Shown here: positions 1 through 8,067 of the stretch, in pieces | Layout: each line of letters opens with the position of its first letter | Numbering within the stretch: position 1 is the stretch's first letter | Assembly (NCBI RefSeq): GCF_016834655.1 | Contig: NZ_JAENHP010000015.1 | Span: forward strand, 124,001-188,000 | Length of the DNA stretch: 64,000 nucleotides | Direction of reading: 5' to 3' | Source: Paractinoplanes ovalisporus | GTDB lineage: Bacteria; Actinomycetota; Actinomycetes; Mycobacteriales; Micromonosporaceae | Position numbers and translations under genes: made by a program | Notes under the pieces: model-generated | What the model was told of the DNA's origin: nothing | Databases searched by the model: none | The model's input: only the letters and a program-made list of their open reading frames with translations

Positions 1-1
1 T

Positions 2-53
2 CGATCGTCATCGACGGCCATCGTGCCACGACACCCCGTTGCCGCGCCGCCCG
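2..53. repeat. Imperfect direct repeat, copy A
   Basis: This segment matches 758-809 at roughly 45 of 52 positions with no gaps. Read on the plus strand it encodes the last residues of a frame that enters from outside the window and stops at 73-75. Read on the minus strand it contains a possible start (ATG at 21-19, MAVDDDR) of a gene that leaves the window. Which reading is real cannot be decided here. Confidence 0.6.
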
Positions 54-71
54 GACGTATCCTCGTTGGTC

Positions 72-434
72 GTGACCGTCGACCGTGATCCGTCCATTAC
101 ACCGGCCCACCTCGCCGTGGAGTTCGGGGATCTGCCGCGTCTGCGACAGCTGCTCGACGAAGGCGCGGACATCGAAGACGCGAACGCGGAGGGAATGACG
201 TTGCTCATTCACGCCGTGGACATGGAGGGCGACGGCGCGGCGCAGAGCGGGAAGCAGGCCCATGTCGACACCACCGCGTTCCTGCTGGCCCGCGGAGCCG
301 ACCCCGGCGCAACCATGCACGACGGCGCGACGGCGTTGAGCCTCGCCCGCCAATACGGCCACTGGCTGGCGGTGGAGTTGCTGCAGGCGTGGACACACAC
401 GACTCACGACCGCAGCCGGATGCCCGGACGATAG
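72..434 (+). CDS. Small ankyrin-repeat protein
   Basis: About 120 residues if translation begins at the GTG at 72; an in-frame TTG at 39 is an alternative, and neither has a clear ribosome binding site. Two ankyrin units are readable, ITPAHLAVEFGDLPRLRQLL near the N-terminus and GATALSLARQYGHWLAVELL near the C-terminus, with a divergent unit between them. Ankyrin repeats bind other proteins and say nothing about a reaction. The protein is short, with no signal peptide or membrane segment, so it is probably cytoplasmic. Its neighbours are decayed, and it may itself be a remnant of a longer ankyrin protein. Confidence 0.65.
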   Translation: MTVDRDPSITPAHLAVEFGDLPRLRQLLDEGADIEDANAEGMTLLIHAVDMEGDGAAQSGKQAHVDTTAFLLARGADPGATMHDGATALSLARQYGHWLAVELLQAWTHTTHDRSRMPGR

Positions 435-479
435 ACCGCCGCACGCCTCCGGCGCCGAAGATGCTCGACGGTGGTGTCG

Positions 480-678
480 CTACGTTTCCGTCAGGCCGGC
501 GTCTGCGGGTCCTTCGGACGGGCCGGTGTGGGTCGGGGGTATCTCGTAGCCGAACTTGCCGGCCAGGGCATGAACGTCGAGAAGGTCTTTCGGAGCCGGG
601 TCAGTCGCCGTCGACCCACACGGTGATCCCGTCAGCAGCGAGGCCGCCGACAATCCCGGTCACGTCCTGCACGGCCAT
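480..678 (-). pseudogene. Collapsed nucleotidyltransferase gene (AadA/MNT-like)
   Basis: Two pieces of one family lie end to end in different frames. From ATG 678 the first piece reads MAVQDVTGIVGG...GITVWVDGD and hits a stop at 603-601. This resembles the N-terminal segment of nucleotidyltransferases, where WVDGGWGVDAL would be expected next. The frame then shifts and continues as PAPKDLLDVHALAGKFGYEIPP and about 17 more residues to the stop at 482-480, which looks like the C-terminal KDxxDVxxL segment of the same class. The middle of the protein, including the rest of the active site, is missing. I read this as an internal deletion; family assignment is from memory of the motifs. Confidence 0.5.
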
Positions 679-684
679 CTTTGG

Positions 685-1279
685 CACGGTTTCACGGTAC
701 CGGCGCGCTCCGACGATTACCGCTACCGGACGCGCCGGCGGTCACCTCGTTCAGGCGCGATCGTCATCGACGACCACCGTGCCACGACACTCCGCTGTCG
801 CGGCGCCCGCCTTGACCACACGGACGGATCTGCCGAGAACAGTGAACCTGATCAAGCCAGGAGCCGGGCGCTTCGCAAATTTCAACCCTCGCAATGACCG
901 AACCCGGCCAGATCGACCATCTCCGGGCTTGTTCCTTAACCTGTGCGGCTGGCTGATGAGCCCCGGTGGATCATGAGATCGCCCTTGGTTGATCATCTCT
1001 TGTCGAGGGAACCGATCATGCCGTTTGGCGCCGGAGCTGTGCTAAGCCCAAGACCGCGGCATATTTTTGTGATTGCTTCTCCGCCCGGTAATGGCTCAGT
1101 TCGGGCAACATACTGCGGCGTAACTGGCCGCACCTCGAGTCGGCGGCCTGCGACCACTGCGAGGAGCGCCCTGCGGAACGGGCCGGCACACGGACGACCC
1201 CCCCTCGCTCGTTCGGAGGGTGAGTCTAGCCCACCGGCCCATCCCTGCAACGCCTTTCACGTAGTTCAGTACTCCTAAC
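685..1279. other. Gene-free stretch, probably decayed
   Basis: No frame on either strand here has convincing codon use or a recognisable product. It contains the second copy of the 52-bp direct repeat (758-809) and is somewhat less GC-rich than the window average towards 1279. I see no clear promoter or terminator. Confidence 0.4.
758..809. repeat. Imperfect direct repeat, copy B
   Basis: Second copy of the segment at 2-53, upstream of the collapsed nucleotidyltransferase gene. The possible minus-strand start found in copy A is GTG here and that frame stops after eight codons, so this copy is not functional in that reading. Confidence 0.6.
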
Positions 1280-1573
1280 ATGAATGGCACCAAAAAATAT
1301 CAACAGGCGGCGATTACTGACGATTCCCACAATTATTTACTACAGGATCGCGAAGCTAAGGATTGGTCGCAGCGGCGGTTCTACGGTGACGATCCCTACG
1401 CGACTCTAGCTAGATTCGGGCCGCTACAGCACCATAGGTCCATCAGAGACACATTTGGTGCCAAGACACAACGGTGGCAGCCCGCGGCGGAAAGCAGCCC
1501 GAAGCAATGGCAGCCGCAGGCAGCCAGCGCCATCAATGTTAACGGCGACGTGGGGACACCCGCACATGCTTGA
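1280..1573 (+). CDS. Hypothetical hydrophilic protein, coupled to the next gene
   Basis: A 97-residue frame starting at ATG 1280 without a good ribosome binding site. The product is rich in Gln, Asp and Tyr early on (MNGTKKYQQAAITDDSHNYL) and has no recognisable domain, signal peptide or membrane segment. Base composition is clearly less GC-rich than typical genes here, which suggests acquired DNA. Its stop overlaps the start of the following membrane protein by eight bases (ATG 1566 inside this frame), the arrangement expected for translational coupling. Function unknown; a real gene is likely but not certain. Confidence 0.45.
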   Translation: MNGTKKYQQAAITDDSHNYLLQDREAKDWSQRRFYGDDPYATLARFGPLQHHRSIRDTFGAKTQRWQPAAESSPKQWQPQAASAINVNGDVGTPAHA

Positions 1574-2534
1574 CACTTTGGGTAATGTCGGACTAGCGCT
1601 GCTTAGATTCATCCTCACGACGTTGCTGCCACTCGCCTTCCTGGTCCGGGTGGGGTATAAGGGGTGGCTGGGCGGGTTCGTGGTAAAAGCACCCGCCAAA
1701 CTAATCATCAGTGGACTAGCCACCGGGATCGCGTCTGTGATCGGAGCTCGCGCCGTAGCGGAGTACACCGACCGATGCAGCAGGGCGCAGTACGCGTGGC
1801 CAGTCTTCCTGGCGACATTCCTGTTCGCATTCGTCTTGTTGATGTTCTTCGCACGTCTGTGGAATTTGGAGTGGCGCTGGTCGCAGCGGTTTCACCGGCA
1901 CCGCTGGCCGGTCGTGCTCCGCGGCGTTGATGGAGTCGCGGGCGTCTTTGTGGAGGTGCTGGCGGGGTTATATATCGTCGGTTTTGTGCTCGCGAGTCTG
2001 AACGCGATACCGGGCTGGCTCGACGCGCTGTACCCGGCCACAAAGGCTGTCACCGCGGCCCTGCCGGACTGGCTTAACGGCACCGCCTTGTGGAACGACG
2101 CCTTGGAGAAGATCTCCAAGGCCACAGGCTTCAACGGCGTTCCCAGCAACGCCCCGGCGGTGGTGTGCACCGATTCGGCAGGAATCAAGAACGCTGGGGA
2201 TGCCGTAATTTTCAGCTATGTGGTCATTGCGACGCTGGGGCCGCTCGCTGCGCTTCTGTCCTTCGAGGCGTTTACGTACGCGGGGCAGGTAACGACGCTG
2301 TCGCCGGGCACCGGTCCGGAATGCCCTGTCTGCGGTGGCTCCGGCCGCAACCCGAGTCCGCTGCTGTTCGGTTCGCTGTGTGAGAGCTGCGGTGGTTACG
2401 GCGTGGACCCGACGTCCGGCCTCATTAGGGGTCGGGCGCTCGACATGTCAATCGGCAGGATTGTTGGCGCTGCGATCTTGCTCGGATGCGGCGGGTGTTG
2501 CTGCTTCTGTCTCGCCTGGACGATCCCTACCTGA
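1566..2534 (+). CDS. Polytopic membrane protein with DnaJ-like Cys motifs
   Basis: About 322 residues from ATG 1566 (a GTG at 1455 is in frame, but the ATG overlaps the upstream stop and starts at the first hydrophobic segment). Membrane segments are likely near residues 8-28, 45-62, 77-97, 122-146, 212-238 and 295-318. Two Cys motifs sit in the last loop, CPVCGGSG (253-260) and CESCGGYG (272-279). These match the CxxCxGxG repeats of the DnaJ zinc-binding region, but only two of the usual four are present. The last helix contains CGGCCCFC, a very unusual Cys run. Function unknown; metal binding or redox sensing at the membrane is inference. Confidence 0.65.
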   Translation: MLDTLGNVGLALLRFILTTLLPLAFLVRVGYKGWLGGFVVKAPAKLIISGLATGIASVIGARAVAEYTDRCSRAQYAWPVFLATFLFAFVLLMFFARLWNLEWRWSQRFHRHRWPVVLRGVDGVAGVFVEVLAGLYIVGFVLASLNAIPGWLDALYPATKAVTAALPDWLNGTALWNDALEKISKATGFNGVPSNAPAVVCTDSAGIKNAGDAVIFSYVVIATLGPLAALLSFEAFTYAGQVTTLSPGTGPECPVCGGSGRNPSPLLFGSLCESCGGYGVDPTSGLIRGRALDMSIGRIVGAAILLGCGGCCCFCLAWTIPT

Positions 2535-2749
2535 CCTCTCCGCTGATGAAGTTCATCGGTGGCGTCAGCGCCGGGCCCGAACCAGCACTGTGTGGCGCGG
2601 GCGCCTACCCGTTCGGCCCTGTGGGGCGGCGGGCGGTTGCGGGTACGTCGCCCACCGGCGTGATCAAAGAGCATGAGCCCGAGCGTCCGGCGCCGGCAAC
2701 ATCCGGATCTGCCGCGTTCCGCGCGTGCTGACGCCGCACGCGTCCGCGT

Positions 2750-3325
2750 TCAGTCGCCCAGGCCCGGAGCCGTCCCGGTGGTGACCGTCGTGCCGTCCGC
2801 GGCGTGTGCGGTCAGCTGGGCACCCTCGACCGCGGTGCCTGGCGCCCAGATCACGAACAAGTTGCCGTCGGTGGAGCCGGTGAGCGTGGCACCGGACGGC
2901 AGTGATGCCGTGATCGAGGTCGCCTTGGAGGGCAGGCGCCCGACCAGCAAGTGTGCCTTGAGTACTGCGTCCGCCCCGCCGTAGAAGGTGATCCGGTCGG
3001 GTGGCCCGACGTTCGTTCTTCCGCCGAACGTCTCTTCTACCCCGGCGGCGCCGACCCGGCAGGTGCTGATCCACTCGTCGGGTTCGGAAACGTAGACGCG
3101 GATCTGATTGTCACCGTCGTGGGCCACGAAGCGCTGCTTGAGCCGGCTAGCGGTCTCGCCGTTGAGCTCGGTGAGGCTGCGCCGGCACGCCGCGCCTGCT
3201 TGTTCGTCGGTCAGCGGCTGCGGCGTCTCGTCGGCGCTCGTCGTGGCGCTGCACCCGGCCAGGGCGGCCAGGGCGGCCAGGACAGCGGTCACCGTGTGTG
3301 CCCGTCGGCGGACCGAGCTTGACAT
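2750..3325 (-). CDS. Putative secreted lipoprotein
   Basis: A 191-residue product with a textbook lipoprotein signal: basic start MSSSVRRRAH, hydrophobic core, then lipobox LAGC with Cys25 as the predicted lipidation site. It should therefore be anchored to the outer face of the membrane. The mature part has two further Cys residues (AACRRSL and STCRVGA) that could form a disulfide, and a C-terminal half rich in small beta-type residues (ASLPSGATLTGSTDGNLFVI). No family is recognised. It stands alone, convergent with the upstream membrane protein. Confidence 0.75.
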   Translation of the reverse strand: MSSSVRRRAHTVTAVLAALAALAGCSATTSADETPQPLTDEQAGAACRRSLTELNGETASRLKQRFVAHDGDNQIRVYVSEPDEWISTCRVGAAGVEETFGGRTNVGPPDRITFYGGADAVLKAHLLVGRLPSKATSITASLPSGATLTGSTDGNLFVIWAPGTAVEGAQLTAHAADGTTVTTGTAPGLGD

Positions 3326-3697
3326 CGTGCTCCTTCAAGCTTCGGGCAGTCGTCATCCGATCAAGATCGGCTCCGCACTATACGCCGACGGTGCCGGGCC
3401 GCCATCGGCTGATCATGGCTTGGGAAGCCGACCCGCAGTTGGCTGATGTCGCCCCCTTGTCCGCGCATACGCGGCTCGGCGCCCCCAGTGCTACGTACCG
3501 CCGCCGCCGAGTGGTCGGCATCCGGATCCGCCGCATACAACGCGCGGTCTCGGCTCGGCTCCACCCTTGGCCGGCCCGTTCGCCAACACTCGGCTTGGCG
3601 GCTTGCGGTGATGCAGCGGGGCGTGCCGCAGCGACGCCGACCAGCGATGGGGGTCAAACGGCGGGCTGAGCCGTGACCAGTCAGTGTTGACCCGCGG
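3326..3697. other. Intergenic stretch with no supported gene
   Basis: About 370 bases between two minus-strand genes. Open frames exist on both strands but none has a ribosome binding site, recognisable product or family-like composition. It would carry the promoter of the lipoprotein gene ending at 2750. I see nothing else in it. Confidence 0.4.
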
Positions 3698-4333
3698 TCA
3701 GAGGCGCTCGGCGAGGCGGGTCAGGGACGTTCGGGTGCTTTCGATCATGGCGTTGCCGAGCGCTTCCAAGTCGTCGCACGGACGCGACGGTATGTCGGCG
3801 TCGGTGCCGAGGCTGGCGGTGAGCCTCAGGTTCGAGTCGAGCACGTCGAGGTGCACGGAGCAGACCGCCGTGCCGTCGACGTTCCTTGCCTGCGAGTCGA
3901 GGCGCGCGGCTCGTCCCAGATTCGGGACATCGCGCGGGCTCCCCTCGGTTTTGTTGTATCGCCACCCGATCCACGCAGCGGCCGCGTTCGCGCCGTACGC
4001 GAGTTGCACGTTGCCGTAGCCGGCCCAGAGGCCGTTCTTGTTCTCGACGACGTAGGCGCAGGCACCGGCGTTCACCGACGGCCGCGGTCGCAGCGAGGGA
4101 TCGCCGAGGCGAGCGGCGACGGCCGAGATGTCGAGACGGGAACAGACGTCACCGGTCTCGCGGTAGCGTTCGTCGTTCGATGCATAGACGACCACGCCAC
4201 CCGCGGCGACGAGCGCGAGGATCATCACGGAGGAAAGGGACGCGCCGATCCAAGCGGGCGCGAGGCTGGGCCGGGACGGCGGCGGGTCCCAAAGCTCAGT
4301 CGAGGTATCGATCACCGCGAAACGGTATGCCAT
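3698..4333 (-). CDS. Membrane-anchored extracytoplasmic protein, family unknown
   Basis: The chosen start is ATG 4333 (MAYRFAVIDTSTELWDPPPS), giving about 211 residues. The frame stays open further upstream to 4510, but that part looks like non-coding translation. A proline-rich cytoplasmic stretch is followed by one membrane helix (IGASLSSVMILALVAAGGVVVY) and a long outer domain. The outer domain has four Cys residues (DVCSRLD, GACAYVV, AVCSVHL, RPCDDLE), likely two disulfides, and an SRLDISAVAARLG start reminiscent of actinobacterial DUF3558-type lipoprotein domains. That likeness is weak. No operon partner is evident. Confidence 0.6.
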   Translation of the reverse strand: MAYRFAVIDTSTELWDPPPSRPSLAPAWIGASLSSVMILALVAAGGVVVYASNDERYRETGDVCSRLDISAVAARLGDPSLRPRPSVNAGACAYVVENKNGLWAGYGNVQLAYGANAAAAWIGWRYNKTEGSPRDVPNLGRAARLDSQARNVDGTAVCSVHLDVLDSNLRLTASLGTDADIPSRPCDDLEALGNAMIESTRTSLTRLAERL

Positions 4334-4540
4334 CAGCCGGCATCGGGTGGCATGGCCCTTGGTCTTGTCGTCCAGATCGCTGGGCTGCTCTGGATGCGCC
4401 GTCGAACCAACCGGAAAGCCGGCGTGGGCAGAAACGGCGGTCATCGCCTGTGAGCGCTGAAGTTGGCGAACGGGCGTGAGCGGCCGGTAGGCACTCGCCG
4501 CGCCGCTCAAGGCGACGCGCCCAGGGAGGATGACCCTGGT

Positions 4541-4954
4541 TCAACAGTCGTCGAACTGCTTGATGGTCGCCGTCCGCGAATCGCGGGAGCGGGGCATCGT
4601 CGTGACCATGATCTTCGTGTTGTAGTACGCACCCGTCTTGGGGCTGAACAACATCTTGTAGGGCACGCAGGTCAGGAACGAGACCTTCGTCTTGCCGTCC
4701 ACGTCGACATCGTGAGTACGAGAACCCTTCCAGGTCTTGCCGATGTAGAGGTCCACCGCCAGGAAAGAAGCGATGTGCTTCTTGCGCAGCTTGACCGTCG
4801 TCCGGATCGCCGCGTCGTCCCCGCACCGGGAGTTGGCGTCCTCCACCTGGGCCGCGGTCATTCCGACCAGGATGGAGTGGCCGGCTGCCTGGGCCGGTGC
4901 GGCCATCATGCTCGCGGCGACGAGCGGGGCGAGGAAAAGAGCGGCCTTCTTCAT
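4541..4954 (-). CDS. Small secreted protein
   Basis: A 137-residue protein starting at ATG 4954, preceded by GGGATGTCGTG. A clear Sec signal peptide (MKKAALFLAPLVAASMMAAP, cleavage after AQA) precedes a basic mature domain of about 110 residues with three Cys residues (SRCGDD, LTCVPY, FDDC at the extreme C-terminus). The sequence ..YIGKTWKGSRTHDVDVDGKT.. suggests a beta-rich fold, but I recognise no family. It is encoded just downstream of the diguanylate cyclase on the same strand with a gap of about 45 bases, so the two could share a transcript. Confidence 0.7.
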   Translation of the reverse strand: MKKAALFLAPLVAASMMAAPAQAAGHSILVGMTAAQVEDANSRCGDDAAIRTTVKLRKKHIASFLAVDLYIGKTWKGSRTHDVDVDGKTKVSFLTCVPYKMLFSPKTGAYYNTKIMVTTMPRSRDSRTATIKQFDDC

Positions 4955-4998
4955 CACGACATCCCTGGGTTGGCGTTGCGCGGGTGATCGACGAGTGC

Positions 4999-6489
4999 TC
5001 AATCGACTGCCACGGGCTCGTTGTTGAGGATTTCCGTGGCCGGCTGGGCGGTGACCACCCGGTTGCGGCCGGCGTGTTTGGCTGCGTACAGGGCCTCGTC
5101 GGCGCGGCGGATCAGGGTTGCCTCGTCGGGGGCGGTGGTGGGCATGGTGGCGGCGCCGATCGAGACCGTTACCCGGTGGGTGCGGCCGTCGCCGACCGGC
5201 ATCAGATCGCGGGCCATCCGCTCGCGGATGCGTTCGGCGATCTCGGCGGCTCGGGCCTCGTCGGCTCGAGGTAGCAGGACCGCGAACTCCTCGCCGCCGT
5301 AACGGGCGACCAGGTCGTCGCCGCGTACGGAGTCGGCGAGGCGGCGGGCCACCTCGGTCAGGACGCGGTCGCCGCCGTCGTGGCCGAAAGTGTCGTTGAC
5401 GCTCTTGAAGTGGTCGACGTCGAGCAGCAGCAAGCTCAAGCGGCCGCGGCGGGTGGTCTCGGAGCGCAGCGCCTGGACGAAGAAGCGGCGGCTGCGCAGG
5501 CCGGTCAGCTCGTCGGTGATCGCGGTGTGCCGTTGCGCGCCGACCAGGCCGGCCATGCGGCCCAGCACCAGCAGGATGAGCACGATGCAGGCGGTCGCGC
5601 CGACCACGACGTGCGGCGCGTCGCCGCGCAGGTACTGCACGATCATGCTGCCGGGGGCCATGACGGCGGCGCCGGCCAGCAGCAGCAGGCGGGCCGGAGT
5701 GGCGTCGGGGGTGGCGGTCGGGGAACGTTCGGCCATCTTCGGCAGGTCGGGGTGCAGCACCGCGGCCGCGAACAGGAAGCAGCCGACCATCCAGATGGCG
5801 TCCAGGTAGTTGCCGGTGCGGTAGGAGCCGGCCAGGGTCTGCACGCTGTACGTGCTGTCGGCGTAGAGCAGCGCGCCCAGGTAGACGCCGATCAGCTTGA
5901 GCGGCAGCGTGCGGGGGCCGGCGCCGAGCATGAGCCGGGCGCCGACCGTGATGAGCATGAGGTCGCCGACCGGGTAGGCGACGGCCACCATCGAGGCCAG
6001 GTCGCCGGTGGTGACGCGGGTGGTCGGGGCGATCACGAACTCGTAGGTCAGGTAGCCGGCGCTGACCGTGACGATGGCCGCGTCGATCACGCTGGCGGCG
6101 TCCCAGCCGGGAGTGCGGCGGCGGATGACGACCAGGAAAGCGCCCGCTACGAAGGGGAACAGGGCCAGGTAGAACAGGTCGGCGACGCTCGGGAACGGGG
6201 GTTCGCCGTCGCGCAGGGCCAGCGTGTAGAAGATCAGGTCGCCCACGACCGAGGACAGGCCGCCCGCGGCGAGCAGATAGAGCATCGGCCGCAGCGCCGG
6301 GTGGCGGCGGGCGGCGACCAGTGAGCAGAGACCCAGCAGGCCGTTGGCGCTGCCGTAGACGACCACGGCCGCGGCCGCCCACTCGCTGCCCAGTTGCAGC
6401 AGGCCGTAGTAGAGCAGAACGGCGACCGGCGCGGCGGCCAGGCACAGCTGCCAGGCGGCGGAGCGGTGCCGGGCGAGGGCGATGGTCAC
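4999..6489 (-). CDS. Membrane-embedded diguanylate cyclase (GGDEF)
   Basis: 496 residues. The first 310 or so form a multi-helix membrane sensor with about eight hydrophobic segments (for example LCLAAAPVAVLLYYGLLQLG and VVVGATACIVLILLVLG). The C-terminal domain is a complete GGDEF domain, which makes cyclic di-GMP from two GTP. The active-site loop reads ARYGGEEFAVLLP, an accepted GGEEF variant, with LLLDVDHFKSVND upstream. RGDD lies exactly five residues before GGEEF, so the RxxD inhibitory site appears intact and the enzyme is probably product-inhibited. The input signal is unknown. In filamentous actinomycetes cyclic di-GMP controls development. Confidence 0.92.
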   Translation of the reverse strand: MTIALARHRSAAWQLCLAAAPVAVLLYYGLLQLGSEWAAAAVVVYGSANGLLGLCSLVAARRHPALRPMLYLLAAGGLSSVVGDLIFYTLALRDGEPPFPSVADLFYLALFPFVAGAFLVVIRRRTPGWDAASVIDAAIVTVSAGYLTYEFVIAPTTRVTTGDLASMVAVAYPVGDLMLITVGARLMLGAGPRTLPLKLIGVYLGALLYADSTYSVQTLAGSYRTGNYLDAIWMVGCFLFAAAVLHPDLPKMAERSPTATPDATPARLLLLAGAAVMAPGSMIVQYLRGDAPHVVVGATACIVLILLVLGRMAGLVGAQRHTAITDELTGLRSRRFFVQALRSETTRRGRLSLLLLDVDHFKSVNDTFGHDGGDRVLTEVARRLADSVRGDDLVARYGGEEFAVLLPRADEARAAEIAERIRERMARDLMPVGDGRTHRVTVSIGAATMPTTAPDEATLIRRADEALYAAKHAGRNRVVTAQPATEILNNEPVAVD

Positions 6490-6621
6490 TCGACCAGCTT
6501 CGGGGCGCCTGGTTGCGTACGGGAAAGCCTTGGGGTTGCCCCTCGGTTGCCGCGAAGCCGGTCGGAAACCGGGTTGATCCGCCCCCGTACGCTGAATCAG
6601 CCTTTATCGAAACGGGGATCA

Positions 6622-7554
6622 ATGCGTACTCTTCTCGCCGGTGTCGCCACCGTCGCGCTTCTCGGTGGCTGTGCCGCCCAGCAGTTCCAGGCGCTCGAGC
6701 CGAAGCTGGAGCTGCGCAACGCGGCTCAGCAGCTGGCCGACGCCCAGCAGGCCGGCTTCACCCTCAAGCTGACCGGCAACCCGGACGATCTGGTCGCCGC
6801 GGCCGGCAAGGACGCCGACGCCGCCGTGGTCAAGCAGATGTTCAACTCGTCCATCACCATGTCGTACGACAAGGGTGGCGCCGGCACCGAGGACGACAAG
6901 TCCAGCCTGGCCGCCACCATCGACGGGGTGAGCGGCACCGAGGTCCGGTTCGTCGGCGGCCTGGTCTATGTCAAGGCGCCGGTCACCGAGCTCGCGGCCA
7001 AGTTCGGCGCCACGCCGGCCGAGGTCAAGGAGCTCAGCGGCGGCGGCAGCGACTACGACGCCTTCTTCAACGGCAAGTGGGTCTCGCTCGACCCGTCCGC
7101 CCTCACCGAAACGCCGGCCAAGGGCACCACGGCCGAGCAGGAGAAGGCCCTGGCCGAGTTCACGACCAGCGCTACCAACCTGCTCGAGGGCGCCCAGGTC
7201 GTGCGGGACAGCAACGACGACAAGCACCTCGTCGTCACCTCGTCCACCACGAAGGCGTACGAGGAGGCCAAGCGGTTCGTCGCGGCGGTCCAGCCGTCGA
7301 TGGCGTCGGAGTTTCCGAAGAAGGCCCCGGCCGACAAGCCGGTCGTGCTCGACCTGTGGATCGACAACGGCAAGCTGACCGCGGCCGAGATGAACGTGCT
7401 GCAGTTCGTCGACGGCGCGACCGGCCGCGTGGCCGCCCGCCTCGAGGTGAGCGACCCGGCCCCGATCGACGCCCCGGCCGACGCCACCAAGATCGACCTG
7501 TCCACCCTGCCGTACTTCGGCGCCGGCCTGGACGACCTGGGATCGATCGACTGA
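6622..7554 (+). CDS. Lipoprotein, LppX/LprG-like
   Basis: 310 residues from ATG 6622, preceded by ACGGGGATCA. A short lipoprotein signal ends at LLGGC with Cys17 as the lipidation site. The mature domain has alternating beta-strand segments (FTLKLTGNPDDL, TEVRFVGGLVYVKA, VVLDLWIDNGKLTAAEMN) and internal helices. This pattern fits the LppX/LprAFG class of actinobacterial lipoproteins, which bind lipids or glycolipids in a half-barrel. I base this on pattern, not a search. It is divergent from the diguanylate cyclase and convergent with the cold-shock gene, with which it shares a bidirectional terminator at 7583-7646. Confidence 0.75.
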   Translation: MRTLLAGVATVALLGGCAAQQFQALEPKLELRNAAQQLADAQQAGFTLKLTGNPDDLVAAAGKDADAAVVKQMFNSSITMSYDKGGAGTEDDKSSLAATIDGVSGTEVRFVGGLVYVKAPVTELAAKFGATPAEVKELSGGGSDYDAFFNGKWVSLDPSALTETPAKGTTAEQEKALAEFTTSATNLLEGAQVVRDSNDDKHLVVTSSTTKAYEEAKRFVAAVQPSMASEFPKKAPADKPVVLDLWIDNGKLTAAEMNVLQFVDGATGRVAARLEVSDPAPIDAPADATKIDLSTLPYFGAGLDDLGSID

Positions 7555-7582
7555 TCTGCCGCCGGCGGCGGTGCGATGACGA

Positions 7583-7646
7583 GGCGGCCGGTCACCCCTG
7601 GAAGATCACGCGATCGCGTATCCGCGGCCAGGGGTGACCGGCCGCC
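7583..7646. terminator. Bidirectional terminator with 19-bp perfect stem
   Basis: Perfect inverted repeat: GGCGGCCGGTCACCCCTGG at 7583-7601 and its complement at 7628-7646, separated by 26 bases that hold a smaller palindrome (ACGCGATCGCGT). It lies between the stops of two convergent genes. No U-tract follows, as is common in high-GC actinobacteria. Confidence 0.85.
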
Positions 7647-7658
7647 GTCACACCCGTA

Positions 7659-7862
7659 TCAGAGCGGGCGGATGTTGGCCGCCTGGAGGCCCTTCGCGCC
7701 CTGCTCGACGTCGAACTCCACGCGCTGGTTCTCCTCGAGGCTGCGGTAGCCCGAGGTCGCGATGGCGGAGAAGTGGGCGAACACGTCGGCGCCACCACCG
7801 TCCTGCGTGATGAAGCCGAAGCCCTTGTCGCCGTTGAACCACTTCACGGTGCCAGTAGCCAT
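7659..7862 (-). CDS. cspA: Cold-shock protein, CspA family
   Basis: A 67-residue single-domain cold-shock protein. Both RNA-binding motifs are present: RNP1 as KGFGFIT (in GDKGFGFITQDGG) and RNP2 as DVFAHFSAI. The length is that of the family. These proteins bind single-stranded RNA and DNA and act as RNA chaperones in the cytoplasm. The start at ATG 7862 has a good ribosome binding site (GAGAGGAAGTAGCAC). The gene is preceded by a leader of more than 100 bases containing a complete intrinsic terminator (7926-7961), so expression is probably controlled in the leader. Confidence 0.95.
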   Translation of the reverse strand: MATGTVKWFNGDKGFGFITQDGGGADVFAHFSAIATSGYRSLEENQRVEFDVEQGAKGLQAANIRPL

Positions 7863-8015
7863 GTGCTACTTCCTCTCAAACTGGGAAGGACATGTCGCGG
7901 CCGTGATCGCCCCGTGAAAGCAAAAAAGACGCCGAGCGGGCTCAAAGACCCGTCAGGCGTCGAGAGAACACGTCCAAAAGGAAATCAGAACTGCAACGGC
8001 ACCAACGTAGCACGG
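7863..8015 (-). promoter_or_regulatory. Structured leader of the cold-shock gene
   Basis: Between the cold-shock start and the divergent SMP-30-like gene lies a leader that would be transcribed on the minus strand. A weak promoter match is visible at its upstream end (GTGGCA, 17 bases, TACGTT). The leader contains a hairpin with a U-tract about 65-100 bases before the start codon, so any transcript from this promoter must read through it. Cold-induced refolding or antitermination is a reasonable inference, not shown. Confidence 0.5.
7922..7961 (-). terminator. Intrinsic terminator inside the cold-shock leader
   Basis: On the minus strand GACGCC pairs with GGCGTC and an inner CGGG pairs with CCCG around the loop TCTTTGAG. 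The stem is followed at once by TTTTTTG. This is a canonical Rho-independent terminator and the only obvious U-tract terminator I found in this GC-rich window. No gene ends upstream of it on this strand, so it most likely acts as an attenuator. Confidence 0.75.
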
Positions 8016-8067
8016 TGAGCACGGGCTGCCACTTTCGTGGCGCGGCCGGTGCGGCGAAGATGCGAGG

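Noticed and set aside
389..1278. Plus-strand frames at 389-976 and 943-1278
   Set aside because: No ribosome binding site, no family resemblance, and the first runs antisense through the nucleotidyltransferase remnant.
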